A stretch of 21,725 nt of DNA from Lachnospiraceae bacterium UBA4380. Lineage in GTDB: Bacteria; Bacillota; Clostridia; Lachnospirales; Lachnospiraceae. Both the position numbers and the translations under genes were made by a program. Position 1 is the stretch's first letter, and each line of letters opens with the position of its first letter. Where the stretch lies: assembly GCA_002390025.1 (NCBI GenBank), contig DGRU01000078.1, positions 1-21,725 of the forward strand, read 5' to 3'. Below, piece after piece: positions 14,880-21,725 of this stretch. The notes below the pieces were generated by a model. The model ran no database searches. It was not told the DNA's origin and saw nothing but the letters and a program-made list of their open reading frames with translations.

Positions 14880-15362
14880 TCACCAGTCGATCCCGGACAG
14901 GCGGGCTGCCAGAATGAGAGCCCAGGACGCTGCTGCAAAAGCCAGAAAAGGCATATGCGTCCTGCGTCCCGCTTTCCGAAAAGCCATGAGCAGGGCTCCG
15001 ACAGCAGCGGCAAGAATCAGCGCGCTCATCAGGACTGCCCAGGTCATCCACGTTCCCAGCAGTGTTCCCAGCACAAGAAAACAGATTCCGTCTCCGACCC
15101 CTGCGGCACCCCCGGAAAACAGAGCCAGCGCCAGAAGCAGAATGCCCGGCACAAGTCCGGCGAGAGAAGTCAGTATATCCAGCTGTCCGCCGGCCAGGGC
15201 TGCCCCGTCCAGGACCAGTGCCGCACCTCCCGCAAAGACAGACACCCTGATGTCGATCGTCTGCTTTTTGAGATCCTGCGCAGCACAGATCACAAGATAC
15301 CCTGTACAGAGAGCTTCCCGCAGCATTTCTCCTTCTTTCAAAAAACAACTGACTGCCGGCAT
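14880..15362 (-). CDS. tadV: Prepilin peptidase, A24 family (TadV/CpaA-like)
   Basis: A 160-residue polytopic membrane protein of the short Tad prepilin peptidase class. The two catalytic aspartates are present: one after the first helix (AAQDLKKQTI) and one in the GxGD motif (GVGDGICFLVLG). About five or six hydrophobic helices fill the rest. It should cleave the leader of the Flp pilin and of pseudopilins on the cytoplasmic side. GGGAG eight bases before ATG 15362 is the best ribosome-binding site; a TTG start at 15380 and an internal ATG are less likely. It is first of a group of three with a TadE-like and an FHA gene. Low sequence identity is normal for this family. Confidence 0.85.
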   Translation of the reverse strand: MPAVSCFLKEGEMLREALCTGYLVICAAQDLKKQTIDIRVSVFAGGAALVLDGAALAGGQLDILTSLAGLVPGILLLALALFSGGAAGVGDGICFLVLGTLLGTWMTWAVLMSALILAAAVGALLMAFRKAGRRTHMPFLAFAAASWALILAARLSGIDW

Positions 15363-15447
15363 TGTCACCACTCCCTTCAATCCTCTCTATGTCAAAACAG
15401 GAGCCCTGCCCGTGAATTGTTCCGTCTCTGCTTTTCCCTTTTGAACT

Positions 15448-15465
15448 AAATCAGGTTTCTGATTT
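15448..15465. promoter_or_regulatory. Perfect inverted repeat upstream of the prepilin peptidase gene
   Basis: AAATCAG and CTGATTT are separated by four bases. No T-run follows on the minus strand, so a protein-binding site or leader hairpin is more likely than a terminator. Confidence 0.35.
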
Positions 15466-15570
15466 TATATTCATGCCAAAGCACATTTCTTCTTTTTTAT
15501 GGATTCGGAGGATCTGATAGCTTTTGGTACAGGTGTTTCTGCACGCATCCTATGCACGCAGTCGGATTCC

Positions 15571-15706
15571 ACAATTGTCCCCGCCTCCCTCATTTTTTCC
15601 ACAAACTCTGCCTTTTTCAGGAATCAGGCGACTTTTCCAGGTGATTAATCCACTTTATCCACAGACTTATCCACATTTTTCACCGTTTTGATCCTGTTTA
15701 TCCACA
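15571..15706. promoter_or_regulatory. DnaA-box cluster
   Basis: Three exact TTATCCACA boxes lie at 15655-15663, 15667-15675 and 15698-15706, all in one orientation. A relaxed-consensus box, TTTTCCACA, is at 15595-15603. Weaker relatives (TTCCACA near 15577, TTAATCCAC near 15645) add to the series. The exact 9-mer would be expected less than once in a window this size. There is no dnaA, dnaN or other replication gene nearby, so a DnaA-titration or transcription-control site fits better than the chromosomal origin. Confidence 0.7.
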
Positions 15707-15755
15707 AAGGGAATGATGCATGGAATGTATTTTCATTTACAGTGAATCCTCCCGC

Positions 15756-15792
15756 AAAAGGCAGAATCTTCATCATTTTGAATTCTTCTGCC
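15756..15792 (-). terminator. Probable terminator after the TadE-like Cys/His gene
   Basis: Minus-strand GGCAGAA pairs with TTCTGCC around a 19-base loop and is followed by TTTT. It lies 24 bases past the stop at 15816, so it would end the tadA-to-TadE transcript before the DnaA-box region. Confidence 0.5.
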
Positions 15793-15815
15793 GCCCGTTA
15801 CAAAGCTGCTATATC

Positions 15816-16742
15816 TCAGTGGGCATGTCCGCATTTGGGACATGGACGCAGATGGGAGGAGGCTTCTTCCGTCGTCTCCTCGTGGGTCGTGCGCTGCAGG
15901 CGGGTACAGCTGCGGGAGCTGTGATAGCGGTTTCCGTCCGGCGTGACATAGACCCTGCCCTTTTTGGAGGGATGGCAATATTCACACGGATGATAGATGC
16001 TGCCGTCATTTGCGCGCAGGTGATCGAGGTCTGAAGCGTCCACTTCCTGAACGCGGGGATTGAGATAGACGCAATTGGGATCTGTGTGGTAAACCACACC
16101 GTTCTCGGCCACATATACGCGCCCCTGCTGCCCTGCGCTCTCTCCGTCCTCTCCTCCCTCTCCCGTGCCGCTGCCGTTCCGATAGCCTGTCCAGGCATGG
16201 GCGTAATAGGTGGTGGTGATCTTAAAATCAGGACCGCTCAGGATGGGGATAAAAGGTCTCGTCCGGTAGTCTGCCCGGATCTCCACAATATCGTTTCCGG
16301 ACAGGATCTTTGACCGGACACAGGAGATTCCCCCGCTGCCCCCGCGGAGGCAGGTAGTGTTCATGTAGCTGCTGCCCAGCTGCTTTCGTATGCAGCCGGT
16401 CACGAAAGCCAGGGAAAAAATGTCTCCTGCCGCCCGGGGGATCTCTATTCCGCCCTCTGCAGACGCATCTGTGCTCTCCCCGCCGTCCCCTGCGGCATAT
16501 TCCCGGTACCAGGCATATTCGCAAATCTGGTCCCCGGTCTGCTGAAGGGCTGCAGTGACCCGGCTCTGCAGGCGGATCACGTCCAGAAGAAAGATGATAT
16601 TGAAGATGCAGAACAGAAAAAGCGGAAGGACCAGCGCCGCTTCGACGGTCATACTGGCCTGAAAAAAGGCGGTGCCCTGCTGCCTGCCGCGGCGGCTGAT
16701 CCTGTTATTGTTTTTTTCTGCCCGGAGAGACTTTTTGATCAT
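15816..16742 (-). CDS. TadE-like pseudopilin with a duplicated C-terminal Cys/His module
   Basis: A 308-residue protein from ATG 16742, which has GAGGTGG just upstream; a longer GTG start at 16883 would overlap the previous gene. A basic N-terminus leads to the TadE junction A-SMTVEAALVLPLF and one membrane helix at about 33-53. The middle is probably outside the cell. The last 101 residues hold two copies of a module: RVYV-x3-G-x2-YH-x4-C ... C-x2-C. Copy one runs from about 208 to 262 and copy two from 263 to 308, ending RPCPKCGHAH. Each could bind one metal ion through His/Cys ligands. Such YH-x4-C ... CxxC tails occur on various Firmicutes surface proteins, with no firm function that I know of. 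It follows the DUF5702 gene on the same strand. Confidence 0.82.
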   Translation of the reverse strand: MIKKSLRAEKNNNRISRRGRQQGTAFFQASMTVEAALVLPLFLFCIFNIIFLLDVIRLQSRVTAALQQTGDQICEYAWYREYAAGDGGESTDASAEGGIEIPRAAGDIFSLAFVTGCIRKQLGSSYMNTTCLRGGSGGISCVRSKILSGNDIVEIRADYRTRPFIPILSGPDFKITTTYYAHAWTGYRNGSGTGEGGEDGESAGQQGRVYVAENGVVYHTDPNCVYLNPRVQEVDASDLDHLRANDGSIYHPCEYCHPSKKGRVYVTPDGNRYHSSRSCTRLQRTTHEETTEEASSHLRPCPKCGHAH

Positions 16743-16866
16743 GTTCAGCCACCTCATAAGGCCGTGTGTCAGAGCCGAAAGCTCTTCCACTTTCCGGCCT
16801 CTTTGTCCCGGCACCGCCCTTTTTGCCTTTTTGTTCTTCCTTTTCCAGGACTTCAAGTCTTCAAGT

Positions 16867-18342
16867 TCAGTTGTAGCCCTCACATTTTTTCAGGACAAAT
16901 TCATATCCGTAACGGCTCTTTACCGCCGCTGTCATGGAAAAGGCATCCAGGCACCAGTCCATACGAAAACCTGCATTCCCGTCCGTCAGCCGGATATCCA
17001 TTTCCATGATGTCCATTGTCCGCAGGCTCTTGACAGAACTCCCCTGCAGATAGAGCAGGGCCTGCAGATACTCTGTATACAAAAGTCCTTCCCCCGATCC
17101 TTTTCCCCTGACTGCCGTCTCCGGCGTCAGGATTCCCAAAAGAGAGGTCTGCCAGGTTTCTGATGTCTTCATGAGCGGCACCCGCCCTCCGTCAAAAAGG
17201 GTCCGCAGGTCCCGGACTGATTCCAGATATGCCCAGGCAAATAAAAGGACGATCTTGATGGCATCCTTCAGTTCCGGATTGAACAGGACAAAAGAGACGA
17301 TTGCCGCCAGAAACTCCGCCTCCCCCATGCGGGACTGATCCGTAAAGAGATAGGCACAGTTGGCGGCTTCCCTGATCAGAAGCAGCCTTTCAGCGACTTT
17401 CTCCAGACTGTCCTGATCCGATGCTCCTCCTGTCAGGATATATTCCGTCTGGTACTTCAGTCTCCCCTTCTCAAGGGGCTGCGTATAGCAGCCGCATTTT
17501 TCCGCTATATAGAGGTCGAATAGGGCTTCATCAGCGCGTGGAAAGCCATGTGAATTGGCGGGCTGCAGGGCATCGCCGTAATGGATCCCCCGCGTCGAGA
17601 TCACGTCCGGATCCGCGATGGCGTCAGAAAGCCCGGACACATCCCCGAATACCTGGCGGAGGATGGGCAGCAGGCGGAAGCGCTCCATTTCGCGGATCCC
17701 TTTCTCCGCTGTGTTGTCTCCCTTTTCCTCTGCCTCCTGCCTCTCTTCTGCCGTATAGTTTTCCCTGGCTTCTTCTCTGGCCTGCTCCATCTGCTCGCGC
17801 AGGTTCTCTTTTGCCTGCTGCCGCTGCTCCTCCCAGACGGTTCCGTCCTCAAGCAGGCCCTGCCAGACATCTACATTTGTCAGGACCTCCGACAGGAGCA
17901 GGCCGGCGGGATCGGCGGACATATAGGCATAGACCTGCTCCCGCAGCGCCCGGGCCCGGGCATCCGCCGCAAACCGCGTCCCGTCCAGGGTCAGACTCTC
18001 CAGCTGCATTCCTGTAAAGTCTGCGCCTCCGGATACAAGGTTTTTCTCCATATAGGTCTGCAGATGATGCCGCACCTGCTCTACGGAAGCGCTTCCGGTC
18101 CCGTAGGAGGCATCAACAAAATACAGATCGTACTGCCTTAAAAGTTCCTGATGAAATTCCCCCAGCACGGAGCGGACCGCGATATTGCCCGCGATCTCTG
18201 TCTGCATGCGGACCGCATTCCTCCTTGCCCCTTCCACAAGTGTCAGGATCAGCGGCAGGAGCACAGCCAGAGACAATGCCAGGAAGACGGTCAGATATCC
18301 GTCCGCATATTGAGAGAAAACCGTCTTCCGGCATTGATTCAT
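16867..18342 (-). CDS. DUF5702 protein of the Tad pilus locus
   Basis: A 491-residue protein. It starts MNQCRKTVFSQYADG and runs into a hydrophobic segment at about 17-37 (YLTVFLALSLAVLLPLILTL), then VEGARRNAVRMQTEIAGNIA and QYDLYFVDASYGTG, all typical of DUF5702. A glutamine/glutamate-rich stretch at about 175-225 is probably a coiled coil. The bulk should lie outside the membrane and be assembled with the pilus. GAGG eight bases before ATG 18342 is preferred over an upstream in-frame ATG at 18423. The DG-YLTVF junction resembles a prepilin site in which the +5 glutamate is phenylalanine. It lies between the pilin and a TadE-like gene, as in related loci. Exact role unknown. Confidence 0.82.
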   Translation of the reverse strand: MNQCRKTVFSQYADGYLTVFLALSLAVLLPLILTLVEGARRNAVRMQTEIAGNIAVRSVLGEFHQELLRQYDLYFVDASYGTGSASVEQVRHHLQTYMEKNLVSGGADFTGMQLESLTLDGTRFAADARARALREQVYAYMSADPAGLLLSEVLTNVDVWQGLLEDGTVWEEQRQQAKENLREQMEQAREEARENYTAEERQEAEEKGDNTAEKGIREMERFRLLPILRQVFGDVSGLSDAIADPDVISTRGIHYGDALQPANSHGFPRADEALFDLYIAEKCGCYTQPLEKGRLKYQTEYILTGGASDQDSLEKVAERLLLIREAANCAYLFTDQSRMGEAEFLAAIVSFVLFNPELKDAIKIVLLFAWAYLESVRDLRTLFDGGRVPLMKTSETWQTSLLGILTPETAVRGKGSGEGLLYTEYLQALLYLQGSSVKSLRTMDIMEMDIRLTDGNAGFRMDWCLDAFSMTAAVKSRYGYEFVLKKCEGYN

Positions 18343-18578
18343 GGTACTTACCTCTTTATCAATTCTGCCTTTTGCAAAGTCCTCTGCATATCTGCAGCCA
18401 TCGGCCTGCATTCGCCCCCGCATTCACAGACATGCGTGATTCAAGTTTCCCTTTTTGCGCGTGTATCCCATGCCTGAAGACACGGATATTACGCGATGAA
18501 GAATAAACAGTGTATAGATCAACGGCAATTCACTGCTCCGCACTTCGGGCTTCCGCAGCGCTCAGTGCCCGCACGCCG
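18343..18578. other. Gap between the Flp pilin and the DUF5702 gene
   Basis: A 236-bp gap on the 3' side of the pilin gene. I see no gene and no stem with a T-run. Its length would allow pilin mRNA to be processed apart from the downstream genes, but nothing in the sequence proves it. Confidence 0.4.
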
Positions 18579-18782
18579 TCAGATCAGCAGGTTTCTGTTC
18601 CCTCCCCACCCGATGATCTGATTGCTGTCTGTGGTGATCTTCTTGAAGATCTTGGTCACCAGGTCATTGATCTGTTTTTTGAATACGATTACGAGGCCGA
18701 TCAGGACAACGATGATCAATATGATCTCCACTGTCCCCATTCCGGACTCATCCTTCCAGAAATTGCGTATCGCCGCTCTCAT
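18579..18782 (-). CDS. Flp-type (type IVb) major pilin
   Basis: A 67-residue prepilin. The leader MRAAIRNFWKDESG ends at G14, and cleavage there gives MGTVE, with the required glutamate at +5 (E19). A single helix follows (EIILIIVVLIGLVIVFK), then a short polar tail. This is the Flp1 arrangement. GGAGG before ATG 18782 is a strong ribosome-binding site; a start further upstream would overlap the TadC-like gene and has no support. It should be cut by the prepilin peptidase at 14880-15362 and polymerised by TadA/B/C. It is the only major-pilin candidate in the window. Confidence 0.92.
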   Translation of the reverse strand: MRAAIRNFWKDESGMGTVEIILIIVVLIGLVIVFKKQINDLVTKIFKKITTDSNQIIGWGGNRNLLI

Positions 18783-18819
18783 GGTTTCCTCCTTCTCTGT
18801 CCTCATTTTCTTTGCCGGC

Positions 18820-20439
18820 TTACATGGAAAAGCTGAAATAGGCAGGAACAATGATCATGAGCATAGTGATTCCGAGCATGATCATCATCGGGAGCAGCAG
18901 CCTGGTCCCCGCCTCTTCTCCCAGTTCCCTGACGAGATTTTTGCGCTCCTCAAAGGATGTCTCGGCCTCCTCCCGCAGGACCTGCAGAAGTGTGTCATTG
19001 CCTCTTCGAAGGTTCTGAACCAGCAGGGTGCAGAACTTCGTGTACTGTCTCAGACGGCACCGGCGTCCGAAATGCATATAGGCATCCGCCTCCGGAACTC
19101 CGCTGTCCAGTTCATTGCAGACCAGGAGCACCTCTTCATAGAGCCAGCGGCCTGAACCCGCTCCGATGTTTCCTTTTCCCTTTCTGCTGCCGGCGGCAGT
19201 TTTCAGTCTGTATTCCTCCGCGCATTTGTAAAAAACATTGCGCACACTCATTCCGGCGCCCATATAAAGTACGAACTTGCTGGTCAGCTGTGGATAATCG
19301 ATGGCCAGCTGGCGGTTCCGCTCCCGCGTCTTTTCATGCAGGCGGTAATCCGTGACATACCAGACCAGGATGCAGATCACAAGTCCCAGGATCAGGACAC
19401 CCGCGCTGGCATCCTCGACTTTCTCGCGCCAGACAAGGGCAAGCCCCTCCGCGGAGTCAGGAAGCTTGAAGATCTCCCTGTCCGCACTTTCTTTCTCCGC
19501 CTCCAGGAGAGCCGTGCCAACCGCATCCTGCAGCTTTTGCTGCTCATCCCGCAGGGGCGCCCGCACCACAAGATCCATCTTTTTCTGAAAGCGGTATTCT
19601 CCGCAGGTCAGCACTGCCGTCAGTTCCACCTCCTCGGCCTGATCCTGCCTATAGTCAGTGTTAAAAATACTTCCGTCCGTATCAAGGACCGCATAGCGGC
19701 TGCTCTCCCAGCTGAGGGTAAACGGCCGGACCTGCAAAGCCTGCGGCATGACCAGAGGGGATCGGATCCGGTCTGCGGATTCGTTTTCGCCCAGCAGACT
19801 TTCGGGAAACTGCCCCAGGATCTCCTGTGCCCTGTCCTCTGCCTCTTTCCGCGTAAACTGTCTCGCATGAATTGTGACCGTATAGGTCCCGTAGTCACTG
19901 CCTTCCCGGCTTTCACTGTCCCCGTCTTTTTCACTTTCCCCGTCTTTTTCATCTGTGACCGGGAGTGCGGGGAGTGCTCGGACTGTCAGCTGACGGTCCG
20001 CACCGCCGCTTTCCTCCCTGCGGACGTTTCCGCCCTCCTGCAGGATCCCGGAGGAAAAAGACCGCACATGCATGGCTCCTGCCAGCACAACAGCGGCAAA
20101 GAGCAGCAGCAGTGACCGCTCAAATTTTTCTATCCGGTACAGGACTTCCTTTCGTCCCGCCTTCATCGAGGGATACAGGGTTCTGAGATCATTGCGCACC
20201 CCTTCTTCGCCGGGGATCAGCAGATCCTTTCCCTTCCGCCTGCGCTTTTCTCTGCGCTCCTGCAGTTTCCTGATCAGCCATAAGGCCATTCTCCTGACAG
20301 GTCTGCGTAGAGGAGGGTCCCGCGCATACGTCGGGAGTTCCTCCCCGGCGGACAAAACTGCGAGGATTATAAATATGCACAGGAACAGGATATACAGTCC
20401 TGTGTAGATCGCGGGGATCACTTTCTCCATCACTCCCAT
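18820..20439 (-). CDS. TadC-like inner-membrane platform protein with a large external insert
   Basis: A 539-residue protein, well over the usual 300 or so for TadC. Hydrophobic segments lie at about 8-31, 109-124, 346-362 and 512-536. A very basic loop at 40-106 should be cytoplasmic. That puts residues about 125-345 outside the cell as an extra domain, starting with an acidic low-complexity stretch (DEKDGESEKDGDSE). The C-terminal part (about 363-511) has type II secretion F-domain features: LAIDYPQLTSKFVLYMGAG, CNELDSGVPEADAYMHFG and the LRRGNDTLLQVLREEAE helix. GGAG eight bases before ATG 20439 supports the start. It lies between tadB and the pilin gene, which agrees with the assignment. 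Confidence 0.82.
   Translation of the reverse strand: MGVMEKVIPAIYTGLYILFLCIFIILAVLSAGEELPTYARDPPLRRPVRRMALWLIRKLQERREKRRRKGKDLLIPGEEGVRNDLRTLYPSMKAGRKEVLYRIEKFERSLLLLFAAVVLAGAMHVRSFSSGILQEGGNVRREESGGADRQLTVRALPALPVTDEKDGESEKDGDSESREGSDYGTYTVTIHARQFTRKEAEDRAQEILGQFPESLLGENESADRIRSPLVMPQALQVRPFTLSWESSRYAVLDTDGSIFNTDYRQDQAEEVELTAVLTCGEYRFQKKMDLVVRAPLRDEQQKLQDAVGTALLEAEKESADREIFKLPDSAEGLALVWREKVEDASAGVLILGLVICILVWYVTDYRLHEKTRERNRQLAIDYPQLTSKFVLYMGAGMSVRNVFYKCAEEYRLKTAAGSRKGKGNIGAGSGRWLYEEVLLVCNELDSGVPEADAYMHFGRRCRLRQYTKFCTLLVQNLRRGNDTLLQVLREEAETSFEERKNLVRELGEEAGTRLLLPMMIMLGITMLMIIVPAYFSFSM
19920..19951 (+). repeat. 18-bp in-frame tandem duplication inside the TadC-like gene
   Basis: CCCCGTCTTTTTCA occurs at 19920-19933 and 19938-19951. 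It encodes the acidic KDGESE-KDGDSE pair. The period is six codons, so gain or loss of copies would keep the frame. Confidence 0.7.
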
Positions 20440-20500
20440 TGCTCTGTCTCCATTTCTTTTTCTAGGGTAAAGTGCTCTTCCTCAGATAAAGTGTCAGCAC

Positions 20501-21355
20501 TTACAATTCAATCGCCATGATCCTGTCCGATAAAAGGATCGCGGCCAGATAGGCGGCCAGGCAGCAGGTCATGAAGATCACCCCGACTGCGTTGTGATAG
20601 AGCACGGAAAAAAATCCCTCCGTGGACAGTCCGAGATAAAAAATGATAAAAAACGGCACGCCGTCCATGATCTTCTGCTCAAACTTTCTGCTGCTCAGCA
20701 GAATGTCGATCTCCGTATCGATCTCCATGCGGTCCCGGATGATCTCCGAGGTCCGCCCCAGGATCTCCGGAAGATTTCCTCCGCTTCTGCGGGCGATCGC
20801 GAAGACCTCCGCGAATTCGCTGATCTCCTCGATCTGCCATCTCGATGCAAACTCCGAGAGGAGCTTCTCCAGGGGGATCCTGTTCTCGATCCCCTTGCAG
20901 ATTCTCTTCATCTCTCTGGAAATCATCGCCTTTTCGCCGAACTGGAACTGCATTTCCCGAAGGCACTCCATAAAGGCGTTTTCCGCCGAGTATCCCGCCT
21001 TCAGGGCTGTGATGATCGCTGCCAGCGCCTCTCTGAACTGTGCCGACAGTTCCTTTTTGTCCTGCCTGCGCTTTTCCCCGGCCCGCCTGCGGTAATAGGG
21101 ATACAGAAGCGGAGACAAAAACACCGCTGCAGCCGGCGAATCATAAAAGAGATAGGCGATCACCCCGATCAGGGCCGCTCCCTCCAATAAAAACCGGGGA
21201 TTTTCCGGCAGGCCGGGGAACTTCTTTCTTCTTTTCATATCTTTTTTTCCTTCCATCCATGCCCTTTCCCTGAGCGACGGCGCGATGCAGTAGCAGAAGA
21301 CTTGCGCCGCCTCCCGGTAAAACACGCCTTGCGGCAGAACATCCCGGGTCTTCAT
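20501..21355 (-). CDS. tadB: TadB-like inner-membrane platform protein
   Basis: A 284-residue protein with a hydrophobic pair at about 55-85, a cytoplasmic F domain (AQFREALAAIITALKAGYSAENAF, then GNLPEILGRTSEIIRDRMEI) and two C-terminal membrane segments. This is the standard TadB plan. The ATG at 21355 overlaps the tadA stop in an ATGA, pointing to translational coupling. A shorter start at the internal MKRRKK is also possible, since an AAGGA precedes it. The protein should form the membrane platform with the TadC-like protein and couple to the TadA ATPase. Confidence 0.88.
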   Translation of the reverse strand: MKTRDVLPQGVFYREAAQVFCYCIAPSLRERAWMEGKKDMKRRKKFPGLPENPRFLLEGAALIGVIAYLFYDSPAAAVFLSPLLYPYYRRRAGEKRRQDKKELSAQFREALAAIITALKAGYSAENAFMECLREMQFQFGEKAMISREMKRICKGIENRIPLEKLLSEFASRWQIEEISEFAEVFAIARRSGGNLPEILGRTSEIIRDRMEIDTEIDILLSSRKFEQKIMDGVPFFIIFYLGLSTEGFFSVLYHNAVGVIFMTCCLAAYLAAILLSDRIMAIEL

Positions 21356-21725
21356 CCCCACGGACAGTCCACGCCCGCCATTGCCAGCTTGTCTCTCGAT
21401 GAGAGCCGCCCGGTCTGCTCCCAGCTGCCGATGATCTTGCCTTCCTTCTCTCCTTTTTCACAGAAGCGGAAGATGGGAGCTGTCACAACATGCCCGTCCC
21501 TAAGGCCGGTCACTTCACAGATTTCCAGAAGCTTGCGGCTGCGGTCACGCAGGCGTCCCAGGTGTATGATCAGGTCGATCGCCGAGGCCAGCTGCCCCCG
21601 GATGGCAGGCAGAGGCAGATCCATGCCCATAAGGATCATGGTCTCCAGACGGGCCAGCATATCCCGGGCGCTGTTGGCGTGGCCTGTCGACAGGGAACCG
21701 TCGTGCCCCGTGTTCATCGCCTGCA
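21352..21725 (-). CDS. tadA: TadA/CpaF secretion ATPase, C-terminal part only (cut by window edge)
   Basis: The frame is open to the right edge and stops at 21352, giving about 124 residues. QAMNTGHDGSLSTGHANSAR and LARLETMILMG are hallmarks of the C-terminal half of CpaF/TadA hexameric ATPases, where the His-containing box lies near the nucleotide. IDLIIHLGRLRDRSRKLLEICEV follows. The Walker A region lies beyond the window. It powers Flp pilus assembly. Confidence 0.93.
   Translation of the reverse strand, partial: QAMNTGHDGSLSTGHANSARDMLARLETMILMGMDLPLPAIRGQLASAIDLIIHLGRLRDRSRKLLEICEVTGLRDGHVVTAPIFRFCEKGEKEGKIIGSWEQTGRLSSRDKLAMAGVDCPWG

Larger units (their letters stand above)
15363..15815. 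other. 453-bp gene-free stretch between the two halves of the Tad locus
   Basis: No gene is supported. It contains a probable terminator (15756-15792), a cluster of DnaA boxes (15571-15706), the direct repeat TGCACGCA at 15540-15547 and 15553-15560, and a perfect AAATCAG/CTGATTT inverted repeat (15448-15465) about 85 bases before the prepilin peptidase. The base composition is more AT-rich than the flanking genes. The promoter of the downstream group must lie here but no clear -35/-10 pair is seen. Confidence 0.6.

Noticed and set aside
15571..15706. DnaA-box cluster as the chromosomal origin
   Set aside because: No dnaA, dnaN, recF, gyrB or rpmH is visible, and gene orientation does not switch across the site; a secondary DnaA site is the safer reading.
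16743..16883. Longer GTG start for the TadE-like Cys/His protein
   Set aside because: It would overlap the DUF5702 gene and add a low-complexity basic stretch with no ribosome-binding site; ATG 16742 has GAGGTGG, though the longer form cannot be excluded.
19289..19297. Another TGTGGATAA inside the TadC-like gene
   Set aside because: It is a single copy within coding sequence (codons for D-Y-P-Q) with no neighbouring boxes; treated as chance.
1..21725. CRISPR arrays, tRNA or rRNA genes, insertion sequences, integrases, phage genes
   Set aside because: I looked on both strands and found no sequence supporting any of these.

Overview
The window looks like a chromosomal segment from an anaerobic Gram-positive of the Clostridia, most likely Lachnospiraceae. 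That placement is an inference from protein style: a corrinoid methyl-transfer cluster with a RACo-type activase, a secretin-less Tad pilus locus with DUF5702 and DUF6382/FHA proteins, and strong AGGAGG ribosome-binding sites. Coding DNA is moderately GC-rich and a few intergenic stretches are sharply AT-rich. Nearly all genes lie on the minus strand.

Region 1 (1-7034, minus) is a corrinoid-dependent methyl-transfer locus. Read in the direction of transcription it holds a UroD-family methyltransferase (7034-5772), a PocR/AraC regulator (5466-4216), a cobalamin-binding corrinoid protein (3980-3342), a RACo-like reductive activase with a 2Fe-2S domain (3236-1710), a cysteine-rich DUF2284 protein (1561-1022) and a second UroD-family methyltransferase running off the left edge (796-1). 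The likely logic is that a methyltransferase moves a methyl group from an unknown donor to the corrinoid protein, RACo rescues oxidised Co(II) corrinoid, and the PocR domain senses an inducer. The noncoding DNA is rich: a terminator, tandem repeats, a structured attenuator-like leader before the corrinoid gene, and a hairpin between the corrinoid and RACo genes.

Region 2 (7318-9552) holds a plus-strand AraC/cupin regulator, divergent from the first methyltransferase and with a 21-bp-spaced direct repeat in the shared promoter region; a minus-strand MGMT-like protein with a PCFRV motif; and a plus-strand esterase with a good promoter and a strong terminator.

Region 3 (9716-12902, minus) is a probable HIT - asparagine-synthetase-like - AEC transporter operon with a clear extended -10 promoter. 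The synthetase-like protein lacks the N-terminal catalytic part of its glutaminase domain.

Region 4 (12997-21725, minus) is a Tad/type IVb pilus locus: tadA (3' end only), tadB, a tadC-like gene with a large predicted external insert, a Flp pilin, a DUF5702 protein, a TadE-like protein with a duplicated Cys/His tail, then a 453-bp gap with a cluster of consensus DnaA boxes, then a prepilin peptidase (TadV), a small TadE-like protein and a DUF6382/FHA membrane protein. Four of these proteins share a G/A-x-x-T-V-(E/F) junction before a hydrophobic segment, so they are candidate TadV substrates.
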